Notes: a model not told the origin generated them from the letters alone. 64,000 nucleotides of DNA from Streptomyces roseoverticillatus (GCF_000719265.1 NZ_JOFL01000013.1:62001-126000), one strand, 5' to 3'. Counted from the stretch's first letter, positions 44,947 through 53,431 are shown. Translations and numbers: made by a program.

Positions 44947-45508
44947 GCTTCGCCTCGTCCGCCATCTCGTACGCCCCCGCCTCCAGCCGTCCGATCAGGC
45001 CGCGGGTCCACTCACCGCCCGTCTCGGCCGTGTGGATCCACAGCCCCATGATCTCGGCGATGTGGCCCCAGTCCTCGCCCTCCGCCGGGGTCCAGTGGCG
45101 GCGGATCTCCTCGCGCCACTCCTCCAGGGCCGCGATCCGCTGGCGCAACAGGGCGATGGCCTCCGCGCGCGGGAGGTCGGTGAGGAAGCCCACGCCTGCC
45201 GTGAGGACGTCGGTCTTCTCGTCGTGGGCGGAGAGGGCGTGCCGGAGCAGGCGGAAGTACTCCGCCTCGCCGTCCGGCGTCAGTTCGTACTCCGTGCGGG
45301 GAGGGCCGCCGGCCTCGCTCGGGGCCGTCTCGTGGGCGATGAGCAGGCCTTGCTTCGCCATCGCCTTGAGCGCGTGGTAGATCGACCCCGGCTTGGCGTT
45401 GGACCACTCGTGCGCGCCCCACAGCTCCAGGTCGCTGCGTACCTGGTAGCCGTGCGCCCGCCCGTGCTGCCGCACGGCGCCCAGGACCAGCAGCCGGATC
45501 GCCGACAT
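44933..45508 (-). CDS. PadR-family transcriptional regulator
   Basis: 191 aa from ATG 45508 (MSAIRLLVLGAVRQHGRAHGYQV). Winged helix with AKPGSIYHALKAMAKQGLL and RTEYELTPDGEAEYFRLL, then a C-terminal dimerisation helix with paired Trp residues (WREEIRRHWTP). Likely controls the DinB-like gene on the same strand or itself. Confidence 0.9.
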   Translation of the reverse strand: MSAIRLLVLGAVRQHGRAHGYQVRSDLELWGAHEWSNAKPGSIYHALKAMAKQGLLIAHETAPSEAGGPPRTEYELTPDGEAEYFRLLRHALSAHDEKTDVLTAGVGFLTDLPRAEAIALLRQRIAALEEWREEIRRHWTPAEGEDWGHIAEIMGLWIHTAETGGEWTRGLIGRLEAGAYEMADEAKLRPR

Positions 45509-45636
45509 CTCGCCTTCCGTTCCCCTCGCTCCGATATCGCTCGGATGCTCAGGGTAGGCGGGCAGAGGGGCCCCGTCCTTGTCAACCCCCGTCGGAGCCC
45601 CCATCAGGGCCCGCGTCAGGCCCTCGCCGGCTCCCG

Positions 45637-46197
45637 TCAGGCGCCGTGGCCGCCGCCGGAGGCCTCCGCCGCCTCCGCCACCAGTTCGAACGCCGTCTTC
45701 CCGTCGAGCGACTCGCGGATGACGTCCGCGTGCCCCGCGTGGCGGGCGAACTCCTCGACCAGGTGCAGGAGCAGCCATCGCATCGAGACCCGGCTGTCCG
45801 CCGGGAACCACGGGGCTTCCGGCAGTGGGAACGTGTCCTCCATGCTGGGTACGGAGCGGATGAACTCCTCCGTCTCCGCGGCCACCTTCTCCCAGTGGGC
45901 GAGCACCCCGGCGACCGTCTCGCCCTCCAGGAGGCGGAAGCCGTCGGCCCACGCCGACTCGTCGTGCTCGGTCTCCTCCCCCCGGCCCTGCGCCATCAGC
46001 AGCCAGTTCCGCTCGGCCTGCGCCGCGTGCTTGACGAGCCCGCCGAGGGACAGCTCGCTCGCGCTCGGCTTCAGCGCCGCCTGCTCGTCGGTCAGCCCGA
46101 GCAGCGCGCGGCGCAGGCCGCCCCGCTGGGCCTCCACGAAGTCCAGCAGCGTGCCGCGTTCGTCGGCGACGTTCTTCTCGATCACGTGAGTGGGCAT
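45637..46197 (-). CDS. DinB family protein (DUF664)
   Basis: 186 aa from ATG 46197. DinB-like four-helix fold with metal-binding His residues: GGLVKHAAQAERNWL and LLLHLVEEFARHAGHADVIRE. Members include mycothiol-dependent enzymes such as maleylpyruvate isomerase-like proteins, so a mycothiol-transferase role is plausible. Precedes the PadR gene with a 128-base gap. Confidence 0.9.
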   Translation of the reverse strand: MPTHVIEKNVADERGTLLDFVEAQRGGLRRALLGLTDEQAALKPSASELSLGGLVKHAAQAERNWLLMAQGRGEETEHDESAWADGFRLLEGETVAGVLAHWEKVAAETEEFIRSVPSMEDTFPLPEAPWFPADSRVSMRWLLLHLVEEFARHAGHADVIRESLDGKTAFELVAEAAEASGGGHGA

Positions 46198-46283
46198 GGG
46201 GCTCCCCCGTTGTTTTCTCGGTCCGTCGTGGTGGGATCAGGCTAGGAGCGAATGAGGTCAGATCCGGTCCTAGAACACGTCCT

Positions 46284-47741
46284 TTAGAACGGGAACTTCG
46301 TCCGCCCGTGCTGGATCGAGATCCACTTCGTCGTCGTGAACGCGTCCACCATCGAGTCCCCGTTCAGCCGCCCGACCCCCGACGCCTTCTCCCCGCCGAA
46401 GGGCACGATCGGCTCGTCGTGGACGGTCCCGTCGTTGACGTGGATCATCCCGGAGTCGATGCGCTTGGCCACCCGCACGCCGCGCTCGATGTCCCCCGTG
46501 TGGACGGCGCCGCTCAGCCCGTACGGAGTGGCGTTCGCCAGCCGGATGGCCTCCTCCTCCCCGTCGAAGGGGATGATCAGCGCGACGGGGCCGAAGATCT
46601 CCTGGCCGAGGATGGGCGCGTCGGCCTTCAGGCCGGTCAGGACGGACGGCGAGACGAGCGTGCCCTCGGCCCCGCCCCGTACGAGCGCGGTCGCGCCGTC
46701 CGCGACGGCCTGCTCGACGAGCGCGCCGATGGCCTCGGCCTGTCCGGCGTTGATGAGGGGGCCGATGTGGGTGGCGGGGTCGCCGGGGTCGCCGACCCTG
46801 AGGCTGCGGACCTTGGCGACGAACTTCTCGGTGAACTCCTGCTCCACCGAGCGGTCCACGAGCACCCGGTTGGCGGCCATGCAGACCTGCCCCTGGTGGA
46901 TGAACCGGCTGAAGACCGCCGCGTCGACCGCGTAGTCGAGGTCGGCGTCGTCGAGGACGATCAGCGCGCTGTTGCCGCCGAGCTCCAGGATCGTGCGCTT
47001 GAAGTGGCCGGCGGCGACCGTGGCCACGTGCCGCCCGACCTTGTCGGAGCCCGTGAAGGAGATGACCTTCGGGACGGGGTGCTCGATGAGCGCGTCGCCG
47101 ATCTCCGCGATGTCGGTGACGACGACGTTGAGGACGCCGGCCGGCACCCCGGCCTCCTCGAAGACCTTGGCGACCAGCCCGCCGCCGCATATCGGCGTGT
47201 TCTGGTGCGGCTTGAGGACGACCGTGTTGCCGAGCGCGATCGCCGGCGCGACGGACTTGACCGACAGCAGGAAGGGGAAGTTGAACGGGCTGATCACGCC
47301 GACGACGCCGACCGGCACCCGGTAGAGGCGGTTCTCCTTGGTGTCGTCCGGCGACGGCAGGATCCGGCCTTCCGCGCGCAGCGCGAGGTGGAGCGCCTCG
47401 CGCAGGAACTCGCGCACCAGGTGCAGCTCGAAAGCCGCCTTCAGTGCCGTGCCGCCGCACTCCGCGGTGATCGCGGCGGCCAGTTCCGTCTCCCGGTCGT
47501 CGATGATGCGCAGCGCGCGCTCGAAGACCAGCCGGCGGGTGTACGGATTGGTGGCGCCCCACGCGGCCTGGGCGCGTTCGGCGGCCCGGTAGGCCTGGTC
47601 GATCTCGGCGACGCCGGCGACGGTGATGGAGGCGAGCTTCTCCCCGTTGTACGGGTTGAAGTCGACGATGTCCCAGGAGCCGGTGCCGGACCGCCACTCG
47701 CCGTCGATGTACTGGAAGGCCAATTCTTCGAAGTAGGACAT
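46284..47741 (-). CDS. NAD(P)-dependent aldehyde dehydrogenase (benzaldehyde dehydrogenase-like)
   Basis: 485 aa from ATG 47741. ALDH motifs: SPFNFPFLLSVKSVAPAIALGNTVVLKP, FTGSDKVGR, catalytic Glu in ILELGGNSALIV, catalytic Cys in IHQGQVCMAANR, and EIFGPVALIIPF. Length is standard. Sequence pattern suggests aromatic aldehydes. Stands alone. Confidence 0.92.
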   Translation of the reverse strand: MSYFEELAFQYIDGEWRSGTGSWDIVDFNPYNGEKLASITVAGVAEIDQAYRAAERAQAAWGATNPYTRRLVFERALRIIDDRETELAAAITAECGGTALKAAFELHLVREFLREALHLALRAEGRILPSPDDTKENRLYRVPVGVVGVISPFNFPFLLSVKSVAPAIALGNTVVLKPHQNTPICGGGLVAKVFEEAGVPAGVLNVVVTDIAEIGDALIEHPVPKVISFTGSDKVGRHVATVAAGHFKRTILELGGNSALIVLDDADLDYAVDAAVFSRFIHQGQVCMAANRVLVDRSVEQEFTEKFVAKVRSLRVGDPGDPATHIGPLINAGQAEAIGALVEQAVADGATALVRGGAEGTLVSPSVLTGLKADAPILGQEIFGPVALIIPFDGEEEAIRLANATPYGLSGAVHTGDIERGVRVAKRIDSGMIHVNDGTVHDEPIVPFGGEKASGVGRLNGDSMVDAFTTTKWISIQHGRTKFPF

Positions 47742-47826
47742 GTGCCATCCCTGCCTGGAGATACGGGGGCGCTCGTCGCGCCCGAACCGGAACGCGCTCC
47801 TGATGGGACGTCATCGTACTGATGTG

Positions 47827-48690
47827 TCACATGAGTTGGAGCAGCCGCCTCAGCAGGTCGCGGGTGGCCGACGGCGGGAGGCTGTCCTCCTGCAGCCGCT
47901 CCATCACCCTTCCGTACTGCGCCACTTCGTCGGGCTTGTCGAGGTAGAGCGCGCTCGTGAGCTGCTCCAGGTAGACCACGTCCGACAGGTCCGACTCGGG
48001 GAAGCGGAGCATGGTGAAGGCTCCGCTCTCGCCCGCGTGCCCGCCGTGCGCGAAGGGCATCACCTGCAGGGTCACGTTGGCCTGCTCGGATATGTCCATG
48101 AGGTGCTGCAGCTGGCCGCGCATGACGGTCTCGCCGCCGTACGGGCGGTGCAGCGCGGCCTCGTCGAGGACGGCGTGGAAGTGCGGGGCGCGCTCCGAGA
48201 ACAGCAGTTTCTGGCGCTCCATGCGCAGCGAGACGCGGCGCTCGACCTCCGCCTCGTCGGCCGCGGGCTGGCCGCGCACGACGACGGCCTGGGCGTACCC
48301 CTCCGTCTGCAGCAGCCCGTGCACGAACTGCACCTCGTAGATCCCGATGTGCGAGGCGGCGCCCTCCAGTCCGACGTATGTCTGGAACCAGCCCGGCAGC
48401 ACATCGCCGTAGCTGTGCCACCACCCGGCGACATTGGCCTCGCGGGCGAGCCCGAGCAGCGCCTCGCGCTCCAGCTCGTCGGTGACTCCGTACAGCGTCA
48501 GGAGGTCTTCCACGTCGCGCGCTTTGAAGCTCACCCGGCCCAGCTCCATACGGCTGATCTTCGACTCGGAGGCGCGGATCGAGTAACCGGCCGCCTCGCG
48601 GGTGATGCCCCGCGACTCCCGCAGCCGCCTGAGCTGGGAGCCCAGGAGTATGCGGCGCACCACAGAACCGCTCGACTCGCTCGTGGCCAT
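47827..48690 (-). CDS. XRE helix-turn-helix regulator with DUF5753 domain
   Basis: 287 aa from ATG 48690. HTH at residues about 17-70 (LGSQLRRLRESRGITREAAG, RASESKISRMELGR). The rest is DUF5753 (VPFVHGLLQTEGYA-like segment, RMERQKLLFSERAPHFHAVLDEAALHRP, VTLQVMPFAHGGHAG). This class pairs with DUF397 and HATPase genes in developmental loci such as whiJ and abaA. Here the ATPase and DUF397 genes lie just beyond its promoter. Confidence 0.93.
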   Translation of the reverse strand: MATSESSGSVVRRILLGSQLRRLRESRGITREAAGYSIRASESKISRMELGRVSFKARDVEDLLTLYGVTDELEREALLGLAREANVAGWWHSYGDVLPGWFQTYVGLEGAASHIGIYEVQFVHGLLQTEGYAQAVVVRGQPAADEAEVERRVSLRMERQKLLFSERAPHFHAVLDEAALHRPYGGETVMRGQLQHLMDISEQANVTLQVMPFAHGGHAGESGAFTMLRFPESDLSDVVYLEQLTSALYLDKPDEVAQYGRVMERLQEDSLPPSATRDLLRRLLQLM

Positions 48691-49024
48691 CTTTGCGACT
48701 CCTCCTCTTCCGGTTCCGTTACCGGCCTTGTCGCTGCTCGCCGCTCTCGCCCTCTCCGGGGGCGGCCCCCGCTACCCCCGGCGGTGAAGTCTGCCATCTC
48801 CGCGCCTCGTTGAGTGTGCATTGAGTGTGCATCCGGCTACCCGGAGGGGAGTAGGTCGGAGGCCGTACGGAAGAGGGCGTAGGAAGAATTGCGGACGGAC
48901 GCGAACGTGCGCCCCCAAACCCCCCATGTGCACGTGCATCTGCCCTTGCATCCGCCACGCGCATTGGGAACGATGGGGAACGCACACGTGCGTGTCACGT
49001 CCACGATTGCCAGGAGTGCCTCGG
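48691..49024. promoter_or_regulatory. 334-base divergent regulatory region of the XRE/ATPase pair
   Basis: It holds a perfect 11-bp tandem repeat TTGAGTGTGCA (48810-48831), the palindrome TGCACGTGCA (48929-48938) and the dyad ACGCAC(AC)GTGCGT (48980-48993). These TGYGCA/TGCA half-sites probably bind the XRE protein. No gene is seen. Confidence 0.65.
48929..48938. promoter_or_regulatory. TGCACGTGCA palindrome, copy 1
   Basis: Perfect 10-bp palindrome 86 bases before the ATP-binding protein start and between it and the divergent XRE gene. Identical copies lie at 49928-49937 and 52733-52742. Confidence 0.75.
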
Positions 49025-49525
49025 ATGGGTACCGAAGGATCGACTGTGCTCTCTCCCCTGTGGCGAGGGCTGCCACCGATCGCCCCATCGGCCGTCTCCA
49101 ACTCGGCATCCTGCGCGCTCCCACCCCGCTTCGAAGCGGTCCGGACGGCCCGCACGTTCACCAGAACGACCCTTCAGGGGTGGGGCCTGGGCGGACTCTT
49201 CGACGATGTGGCGCTGGTCGTCTCGGAGCTGGTCACCAACTCCCTGCGCTACGCCCTTCCTCCTGAGCCGATATCCGGCGGCGCGTACGAGCCCCCGGTC
49301 CGGCTGCATCTCATGCGGTGGACGTCGCGGCTCGTGTGCGCCGTACGGGACCCCAGCGAGGAGAGCCCGACGGCGGGCGAGGCGGACGCGTCGGCGGAGT
49401 GCGGGCGCGGGCTGTTCCTCGTGGAGTCCTTCAGCGACACATGGGGGTGGCACCCGCTGGCGGGAGCGCTGCACGGCAAGGTCGTGTGGGCGCTCTTCCG
49501 GTTGCCGCGGGAGCGGCACGCGTAA
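49025..49525 (+). CDS. ATP-binding protein of RsbW/HATPase_c family
   Basis: 166 aa from ATG 49025, with AGGAG at 49012-49016; the frame is open further upstream but that portion covers the operator region. N-box DDVALVVSELVTNSLRYA and G-boxes ECGRGLFLVESFSDTWGW are present. Small ATPases of this type are anti-sigma-like partners in XRE/DUF397 developmental loci. Divergent from the XRE gene, convergent with DUF397. Confidence 0.9.
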   Translation: MGTEGSTVLSPLWRGLPPIAPSAVSNSASCALPPRFEAVRTARTFTRTTLQGWGLGGLFDDVALVVSELVTNSLRYALPPEPISGGAYEPPVRLHLMRWTSRLVCAVRDPSEESPTAGEADASAECGRGLFLVESFSDTWGWHPLAGALHGKVVWALFRLPRERHA

Positions 49526-49577
49526 GTGCGGGTAAGTGAGGGCGGCTTTGACCGGCCGTGGGACCGCGTCTACCGGA

Positions 49578-49817
49578 TCAGTCGGTCACCAGATAGTCGA
49601 ATTCGCCGTCCTTGATCCCGCGCAGCATCGCATCGATCTCCGCAGGCGTGTAGACGAGCGCCGGTCCGTCCGGGTGACGGGAATTGCGCACGGCGACTCC
49701 ACCGCCCGGCAGCCTGGCGAACTCCACGCACGAACCCTGGGAGTTGGAGTGCCGGCTCTTCCGCCAGACGACGCCGTCGAGGTCCGCGGCGGCCATGCCG
49801 TTGTACGCGTCAGGCAC
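49578..49817 (-). CDS. DUF397 protein
   Basis: 79 aa from ATG 49817. DUF397 core: WRKSRHSNSQGSCVEFARLPGG, then VAVRNSRHPDGPALVYTPAE. These small acidic proteins act with XRE-DUF5753 regulators, probably blocking DNA binding. The third TGCACGTGCA-type region is 111 bases upstream. Confidence 0.93.
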   Translation of the reverse strand: MPDAYNGMAAADLDGVVWRKSRHSNSQGSCVEFARLPGGGVAVRNSRHPDGPALVYTPAEIDAMLRGIKDGEFDYLVTD

Positions 49818-49927
49818 AGGACTCTCCCGGAGAATTGCAGGGCACCCCGGCCCGCCCGGCGGCGAATGGTGGGGTTGACAACTACTCCCGGATCATAGCT
49901 GCGTTCACATGCTTCTGCATGAGCTAA

Positions 49928-49937
49928 TGCACGTGCA
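49928..49937. promoter_or_regulatory. TGCACGTGCA palindrome, copy 2
   Basis: Perfect palindrome upstream of the DUF397 gene, within AT-richer DNA that also has TGCAT half-sites (49905-49922). Probably the operator of this gene. Confidence 0.75.
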
Positions 49938-50007
49938 CTTACGGTGTTCTCACACTTCTTCAGCGTGACTACACCATCGTGACCAGGTGTTTCGATGAAT
50001 GCGCCGC

Positions 50008-50250
50008 CTACTTGCCTGTACTCGCGTACGGCAGGAGTGCCATCTCGCGGGCATTCTTGACCGCCCGGGCCAGGGCGCGCTGCTGCTGCACGGTGACCCG
50101 GGTCACGCGCCGGCTGCGGATCTTCCCCCGGTCCGAAATGAACTTCCGCAGGAGATCGGTGTCCTTGTAGTCGATATACGTGATGCCCGCCGTTTCCAGG
50201 GGATTGGGGCGGGGCTTGAGGTCCTTGCGGCGGTCGGGACGGCGCGTCAT
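50008..50250 (-). CDS. rpsR: ribosomal protein S18, zinc-independent paralogue
   Basis: 80 aa from ATG 50250. S18 signature: [60 protein letters not shown] split over residues 16-75. It has no Cys, unlike zinc-binding forms. Last of the leftward Zur-controlled operon. It lets ribosomes be built when zinc is scarce. Confidence 0.95.
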   Translation of the reverse strand: MTRRPDRRKDLKPRPNPLETAGITYIDYKDTDLLRKFISDRGKIRSRRVTRVTVQQQRALARAVKNAREMALLPYASTGK

Positions 50251-50285
50251 GAAAGGTCCTTGAAGAGGGGAGAGGCGGGGGAGCG

Positions 50286-51479
50286 TCAGGAAACGGGATC
50301 GAGCAGTGCGTCGAATGCGGCCGGAAGCCGCCGCCATGCACTGGGCCCGCCCGCGTATTCGGCGTCGGTCAGCAGGCAGGAGGCCAGCAGCTCGCGCAAC
50401 CCGTCGCCGTCGAGCCCGGGGGAGGTGAAGGCGAGGTGCTGGACGCGGTCGCCGTGCTCGGGGTCCCAGTCGAGGGAGGCGGCCACGCGCCGGTCCGGCG
50501 GCACCATGTCCCAGGCGGCGTCGGGCAGTGCGGCGAGCCATGGTCCCGCGCTCTCCACGCACAGCGCGCCGCCCGCGGCGTCCCACGCGAGCAGCGTGTC
50601 CGGCCGGTCGGCGAGCCAGAACCGGCCGCGGCTGCGCGCGGCGGCGCAGCACAGGTCCTCAAGTGCGGCGTACAGCCGGCCCGGGTGGAAGGGCCGGCGG
50701 GCGCGCCACACGATCGTGGTGACGCCGTCCGCGTCGGCCTCCTGCGGCAGCAGTGCGCAGGCGGGGTGCTGGCGGGCCGCGGCGGCCTCCACGTCGAACC
50801 CGGCGACCGCGGCGGCCGCGAGCTCGGCGGAGCCGGCGGCGATGCGGCGTGCGGTGGGCGCGAGTTGGGCGAGGAGGGCGTGGTCGGCGTCGTCGGCGGG
50901 GGCGACGGGCTCGCCGAAGGCGGTGTCGTCGGTCTCGGCCGTGTTCTCCGCCAGGGCGAGCACCGTCGGGTACTCCAGTTGCCGGGCGAAGGTGTCGGCC
51001 ACGGTGCGCTGGTCGGCGGCCGCGGCGGCCAGTCCGGCCTCGGAGAGGTCGTCGCCGCAGCCGAGGGCGGGCAGGACGAGGGCGGGGTCCACGGCGGTGA
51101 TCACGCCGGTGAGCCGCAGGTCCTCGCCCGCGTGGGCGGCCACGACCTCGGCCATGGCCTTGGGTTCGACGGAGTCCCAGAGCTCGACGACGGCGAGCCG
51201 GCAGGCGCCCGCCGCGGCGAGCCGCTCCAGCTCGGGCACGAGGTCCTCGCGCAGGGCGCAGCAGGCACAGTCGTTGACGAGCGGGGTCTCGCCCTCGTCG
51301 AGGGTGCCGGTGCGGTCCCGTACGGTCCGGCGAACCGTTCCGTCGGCGGCGGTGGACAGGTCGTGGTGGAGGGCGACGCTGCCGGGGACGGTGCGGAGGA
51401 GGTGCTCGACCGCGGCCCGGCGGGCGTCCGCGTGCAGACCGCCCACCAGGGCCACGGGCAGGGGGCGCGGCGCGGTCAC
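50286..51479 (-). CDS. CobW/COG0523-like protein with degenerate P-loop
   Basis: 397 aa from GTG/ATG at 51479, overlapping the L31 stop by 4 bases. The CxCC metal motif appears as [20 protein letters not shown], and the CobW C-terminal domain as [14 protein letters not shown]. The Walker A position reads [20 protein letters not shown], lacking the GKT of true members (GxxGxGKT), so GTPase activity is doubtful. COG0523 proteins are metal chaperones, and its place in the zinc-starvation operon fits zinc handling. In-frame and full length. Confidence 0.88.
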   Translation of the reverse strand: MTAPRPLPVALVGGLHADARRAAVEHLLRTVPGSVALHHDLSTAADGTVRRTVRDRTGTLDEGETPLVNDCACCALREDLVPELERLAAAGACRLAVVELWDSVEPKAMAEVVAAHAGEDLRLTGVITAVDPALVLPALGCGDDLSEAGLAAAAADQRTVADTFARQLEYPTVLALAENTAETDDTAFGEPVAPADDADHALLAQLAPTARRIAAGSAELAAAAVAGFDVEAAAARQHPACALLPQEADADGVTTIVWRARRPFHPGRLYAALEDLCCAAARSRGRFWLADRPDTLLAWDAAGGALCVESAGPWLAALPDAAWDMVPPDRRVAASLDWDPEHGDRVQHLAFTSPGLDGDGLRELLASCLLTDAEYAGGPSAWRRLPAAFDALLDPVS

Positions 51480-51751
51480 CGCGGGCCTCCGCGTTCACCG
51501 TCGACGGTCCGGGCGCCGTAGCGGCGCTCGAACCGCTCGACGCGTCCGGCCGTGTCCAGGACTCGGGCCGTGCCGGTGTAGAAGGGGTGGCTCGCCGAGG
51601 AGATCTCGACGTCGACGACGGGGTACGTCCTGCCGTCCTCCCACTCGACGGTCTTGTCGCTGGTGGCGGTGGACCGGGTGAGGAAGGCGAATCCGGCCGC
51701 GCGGTCGCGGAAGACGACGGGGCCGTAGGGCGGGTGGATTCCGGGCTGCAT
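51476..51751 (-). CDS. rpmE2: ribosomal protein L31 type B (zinc-independent)
   Basis: 91 aa from ATG 51751. L31B features: [40 protein letters not shown], and [10 protein letters not shown]. No Cys residues, so it belongs to the zinc-free class. Five bases after L33, coupled to the CobW-like gene. Confidence 0.95.
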   Translation of the reverse strand: MQPGIHPPYGPVVFRDRAAGFAFLTRSTATSDKTVEWEDGRTYPVVDVEISSASHPFYTGTARVLDTAGRVERFERRYGARTVDGERGGPR

Positions 51752-51756
51752 GGGGG

Positions 51757-51921
51757 TCAGCGCTCCTCTCGGAAGGTGACGTGACGGCCGGCGACGGGGT
51801 CGTACTTGCGCAGCTGCATGCGGTCGGGGTCGTTACGGCGGTTCTTGCGGGTGACGTAGGTGTATCCGGTTCCGGCGGTGGACCGGAGCTTGATGACGGG
51901 GCGTAGCTCGTTGCGGGCCAT
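51757..51921 (-). CDS. rpmG: ribosomal protein L33 (zinc-independent), leaderless
   Basis: 54 aa from ATG 51921: [19 protein letters not shown], then [20 protein letters not shown]. No Cys pairs, so zinc-free. No ribosome site precedes the ATG; the likely -10 (TATAGT on the minus strand, 51934-51929) would place transcription at the start codon, suggesting a leaderless message. First gene of the leftward Zur operon. Confidence 0.94.
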   Translation of the reverse strand: MARNELRPVIKLRSTAGTGYTYVTRKNRRNDPDRMQLRKYDPVAGRHVTFREER

Positions 51922-51928
51922 GGGGGCT

Positions 51929-51957
51929 ACTATACAGAAATGGTTTCCATTTTCATT
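51929..51957. promoter_or_regulatory. Zur box and divergent promoters of zinc-free ribosomal genes
   Basis: Imperfect palindrome GAAATGG-TTT-CCATTTTC centred at 51945 matches the actinobacterial Zur box pattern (TGAAAATGN...CATTTTCA). On the minus strand TATAGT at 51934-51929 and on the plus strand TATACA at 51931-51936 are probable -10 elements. Zur with zinc would cover both promoters at once. AGGAGGAG (51957-51964) serves the L28 start. Confidence 0.85.
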
Positions 51958-51971
51958 AGGAGGAGCGCCGG

Positions 51972-52208
51972 ATGTCCGCCCACTGCCAACTGACCGGCCG
52001 CAAGCCCGGCTTCGGCAACACCATCTCCCACTCCCACCGCCGCACGTCCCGGCGGTTCGACCCCAACATCCAGACCAAGCGCTACTGGCTCCCCGGCGAG
52101 GGCCGCCACGTACGGCTGCGGCTCAGCGCGAAGGGCATCCGGACGGTCGACGCGATCGGCATCGAGGCCGCGGTCGCCCGCATCCGGGCGCGCGGCGAGA
52201 AGGTCTGA
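51972..52208 (+). CDS. rpmB: ribosomal protein L28 (zinc-independent)
   Basis: 78 aa from ATG 51972, with AGGAGGAG upstream. L28 signature: [53 protein letters not shown]. Only one Cys, so no zinc site. First gene of the rightward half of the Zur-controlled divergent pair. Confidence 0.95.
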   Translation: MSAHCQLTGRKPGFGNTISHSHRRTSRRFDPNIQTKRYWLPGEGRHVRLRLSAKGIRTVDAIGIEAAVARIRARGEKV

Positions 52209-52225
52209 GGAGGACGGAAAGCCCC

Positions 52226-52531
52226 ATGGCGAAGAAGAGCAAGATCGCAAAGAACGAGCAGCGCCGCCTGACGGTCGCCCGCTACGCGGCCCGGCGCGCC
52301 CTCCTCAAGGCCGTCATCCGCGATCCGCGGGCACCGGAGGGGGAACGGCTCGCCGCCGCGCGCGAGCTGCGGCGCCAGCCGCGCGACGCGAGCGCCACGC
52401 GCGTCCGCAACCGCGACTCGGGGGACGGCCGCCCGCGCGGCTATTTCCGGACGTTCGGCCTGAGCCGAGTGAACCTCCGCAAGGAGGCCCATGCGGGGCA
52501 CCTGCCGGGGGTGAGGAAGTCGAGTTGGTAA
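52226..52531 (+). CDS. rpsN: ribosomal protein S14 (zinc-independent)
   Basis: 101 aa from ATG 52226. Long S14 form: [59 protein letters not shown]. The CxxC...CxxC of the short zinc form is absent. Seventeen bases after L28; a strong hairpin follows. Confidence 0.95.
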   Translation: MAKKSKIAKNEQRRLTVARYAARRALLKAVIRDPRAPEGERLAAARELRRQPRDASATRVRNRDSGDGRPRGYFRTFGLSRVNLRKEAHAGHLPGVRKSSW

Positions 52532-52548
52532 GGGTGGGGCGTGAAGGC

Positions 52549-52586
52549 ACGGGGCCGGCGGGTCAGAGGGGGCTCGCCGGCCCCGT
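52549..52586 (+). terminator. hairpin after S14
   Basis: Perfect 12-bp stem ACGGGGCCGGCG (52549-52560) with CGCCGGCCCCGT (52575-52586) and a 14-base loop, 17 bases after the stop. Confidence 0.75.
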
Positions 52587-52690
52587 CCGTGTCCGGCGGG
52601 GCACTTGGCAGGTGTACCCGGCTCCGGTTCGATGGTGCGGCGGCACCGATCCGACGGTCCGCCCGCACCGAGCGCACTCCGCACCGCAAC

Positions 52691-52744
52691 CGCACATACG
52701 CGTGCCCCCGCACATACGCGTGCCCCCGCACCTGCACGTGCATC
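52691..52744 (+). repeat. three tandem 18-bp units upstream of oxygenase-like gene
   Basis: CGCACATACGCGTGCCCC at 52691 and 52709 (identical), then CGCACCTGCACGTGCATC at 52727. The third contains the palindrome TGCACGTGCA (52733-52742), and the first two contain the related ACGCGTGC. The array ends 23 bases before the GTG start. Confidence 0.85.
52733..52742. promoter_or_regulatory. TGCACGTGCA palindrome, copy 3
   Basis: Third identical palindrome, in the leader or promoter of the following gene and inside the 18-bp repeat array. It suggests control by the same factor as the XRE/ATPase/DUF397 locus. Confidence 0.7.
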
Positions 52745-52767
52745 CGCACCGCGAGAGGAGCCGGAAC

Positions 52768-53415
52768 GTGATCCACATGACCGAGACCCTCGCCGTCCAC
52801 ACGATCGAGGGCTTCCTCACCCCCGACGAGACCGCCGAGCTGACCAAGGTGCTGGACGAGCACCTCGCCCTCACCGGCTGGGTTCCCGAGCGGCCTTCCG
52901 ACGGGCTCGTCCCGCCCGGGGCCGCCCAGGAGATCCTGGCCGCCGGCATCGAGCGTGCCCTGCCCGCGATCCGCAGGGTCTTCCCGTCCGTCGCCGCCGC
53001 AACGCCGTGGGACTACCACGACCTCGGGCCCGGCGACCGGATCGATGCGCACCTGCACGGCGTCGGCGCCCCGGACGCGAGGCCCCAGCGGGTCGCGCGC
53101 GTGGCCTTCCACCTCCAGGAGGCCGGGCGCGGCGGGCGGTTCTACGTCGACACCTGCTCCGCCGAGGACCTGTGGACCGGGCGCACCGCGGGCCCCGGGA
53201 GCGCCTTCCTGCCGGGGACGCGCTTCGCGCGGGAGATCTCCCACGAAGGGCGCCCGGAGGACCTCGCGGCCCTGGCCGGCGTCCCCCGCACCCGCTGGAC
53301 CAGCGCGCCGCCCGCCAGGACGGCCGTCGTCTACGGCGCGCAGCTCGTCCACGGCGTCGAAACCGTCGTCGAGGGCCGGCTGCGGAAGCTCATCACGAAC
53401 CTGATGGACGGATAG
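52768..53415 (+). CDS. 2OG-Fe(II) oxygenase-like (prolyl hydroxylase fold) protein
   Basis: 215 aa from GTG 52768, with AGGAG at 52756-52760; ATG 52777 is too far from it. N-terminus TIEGFLTPDETAEL resembles prolyl 4-hydroxylase-like starts. RIDAHLHGVG sits where the HxD iron motif would be, but reads His-x-His. The distal His is in AAVVYG-like segment QLVHGVETVVEGRLRKLITNLM with a following Arg. The replacement may alter metal binding or give a halogenase-like or inactive enzyme. Substrate unknown. Confidence 0.65.
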   Translation: MIHMTETLAVHTIEGFLTPDETAELTKVLDEHLALTGWVPERPSDGLVPPGAAQEILAAGIERALPAIRRVFPSVAAATPWDYHDLGPGDRIDAHLHGVGAPDARPQRVARVAFHLQEAGRGGRFYVDTCSAEDLWTGRTAGPGSAFLPGTRFAREISHEGRPEDLAALAGVPRTRWTSAPPARTAVVYGAQLVHGVETVVEGRLRKLITNLMDG

Positions 53416-53431
53416 GCGGCGGAAAGCCGTC

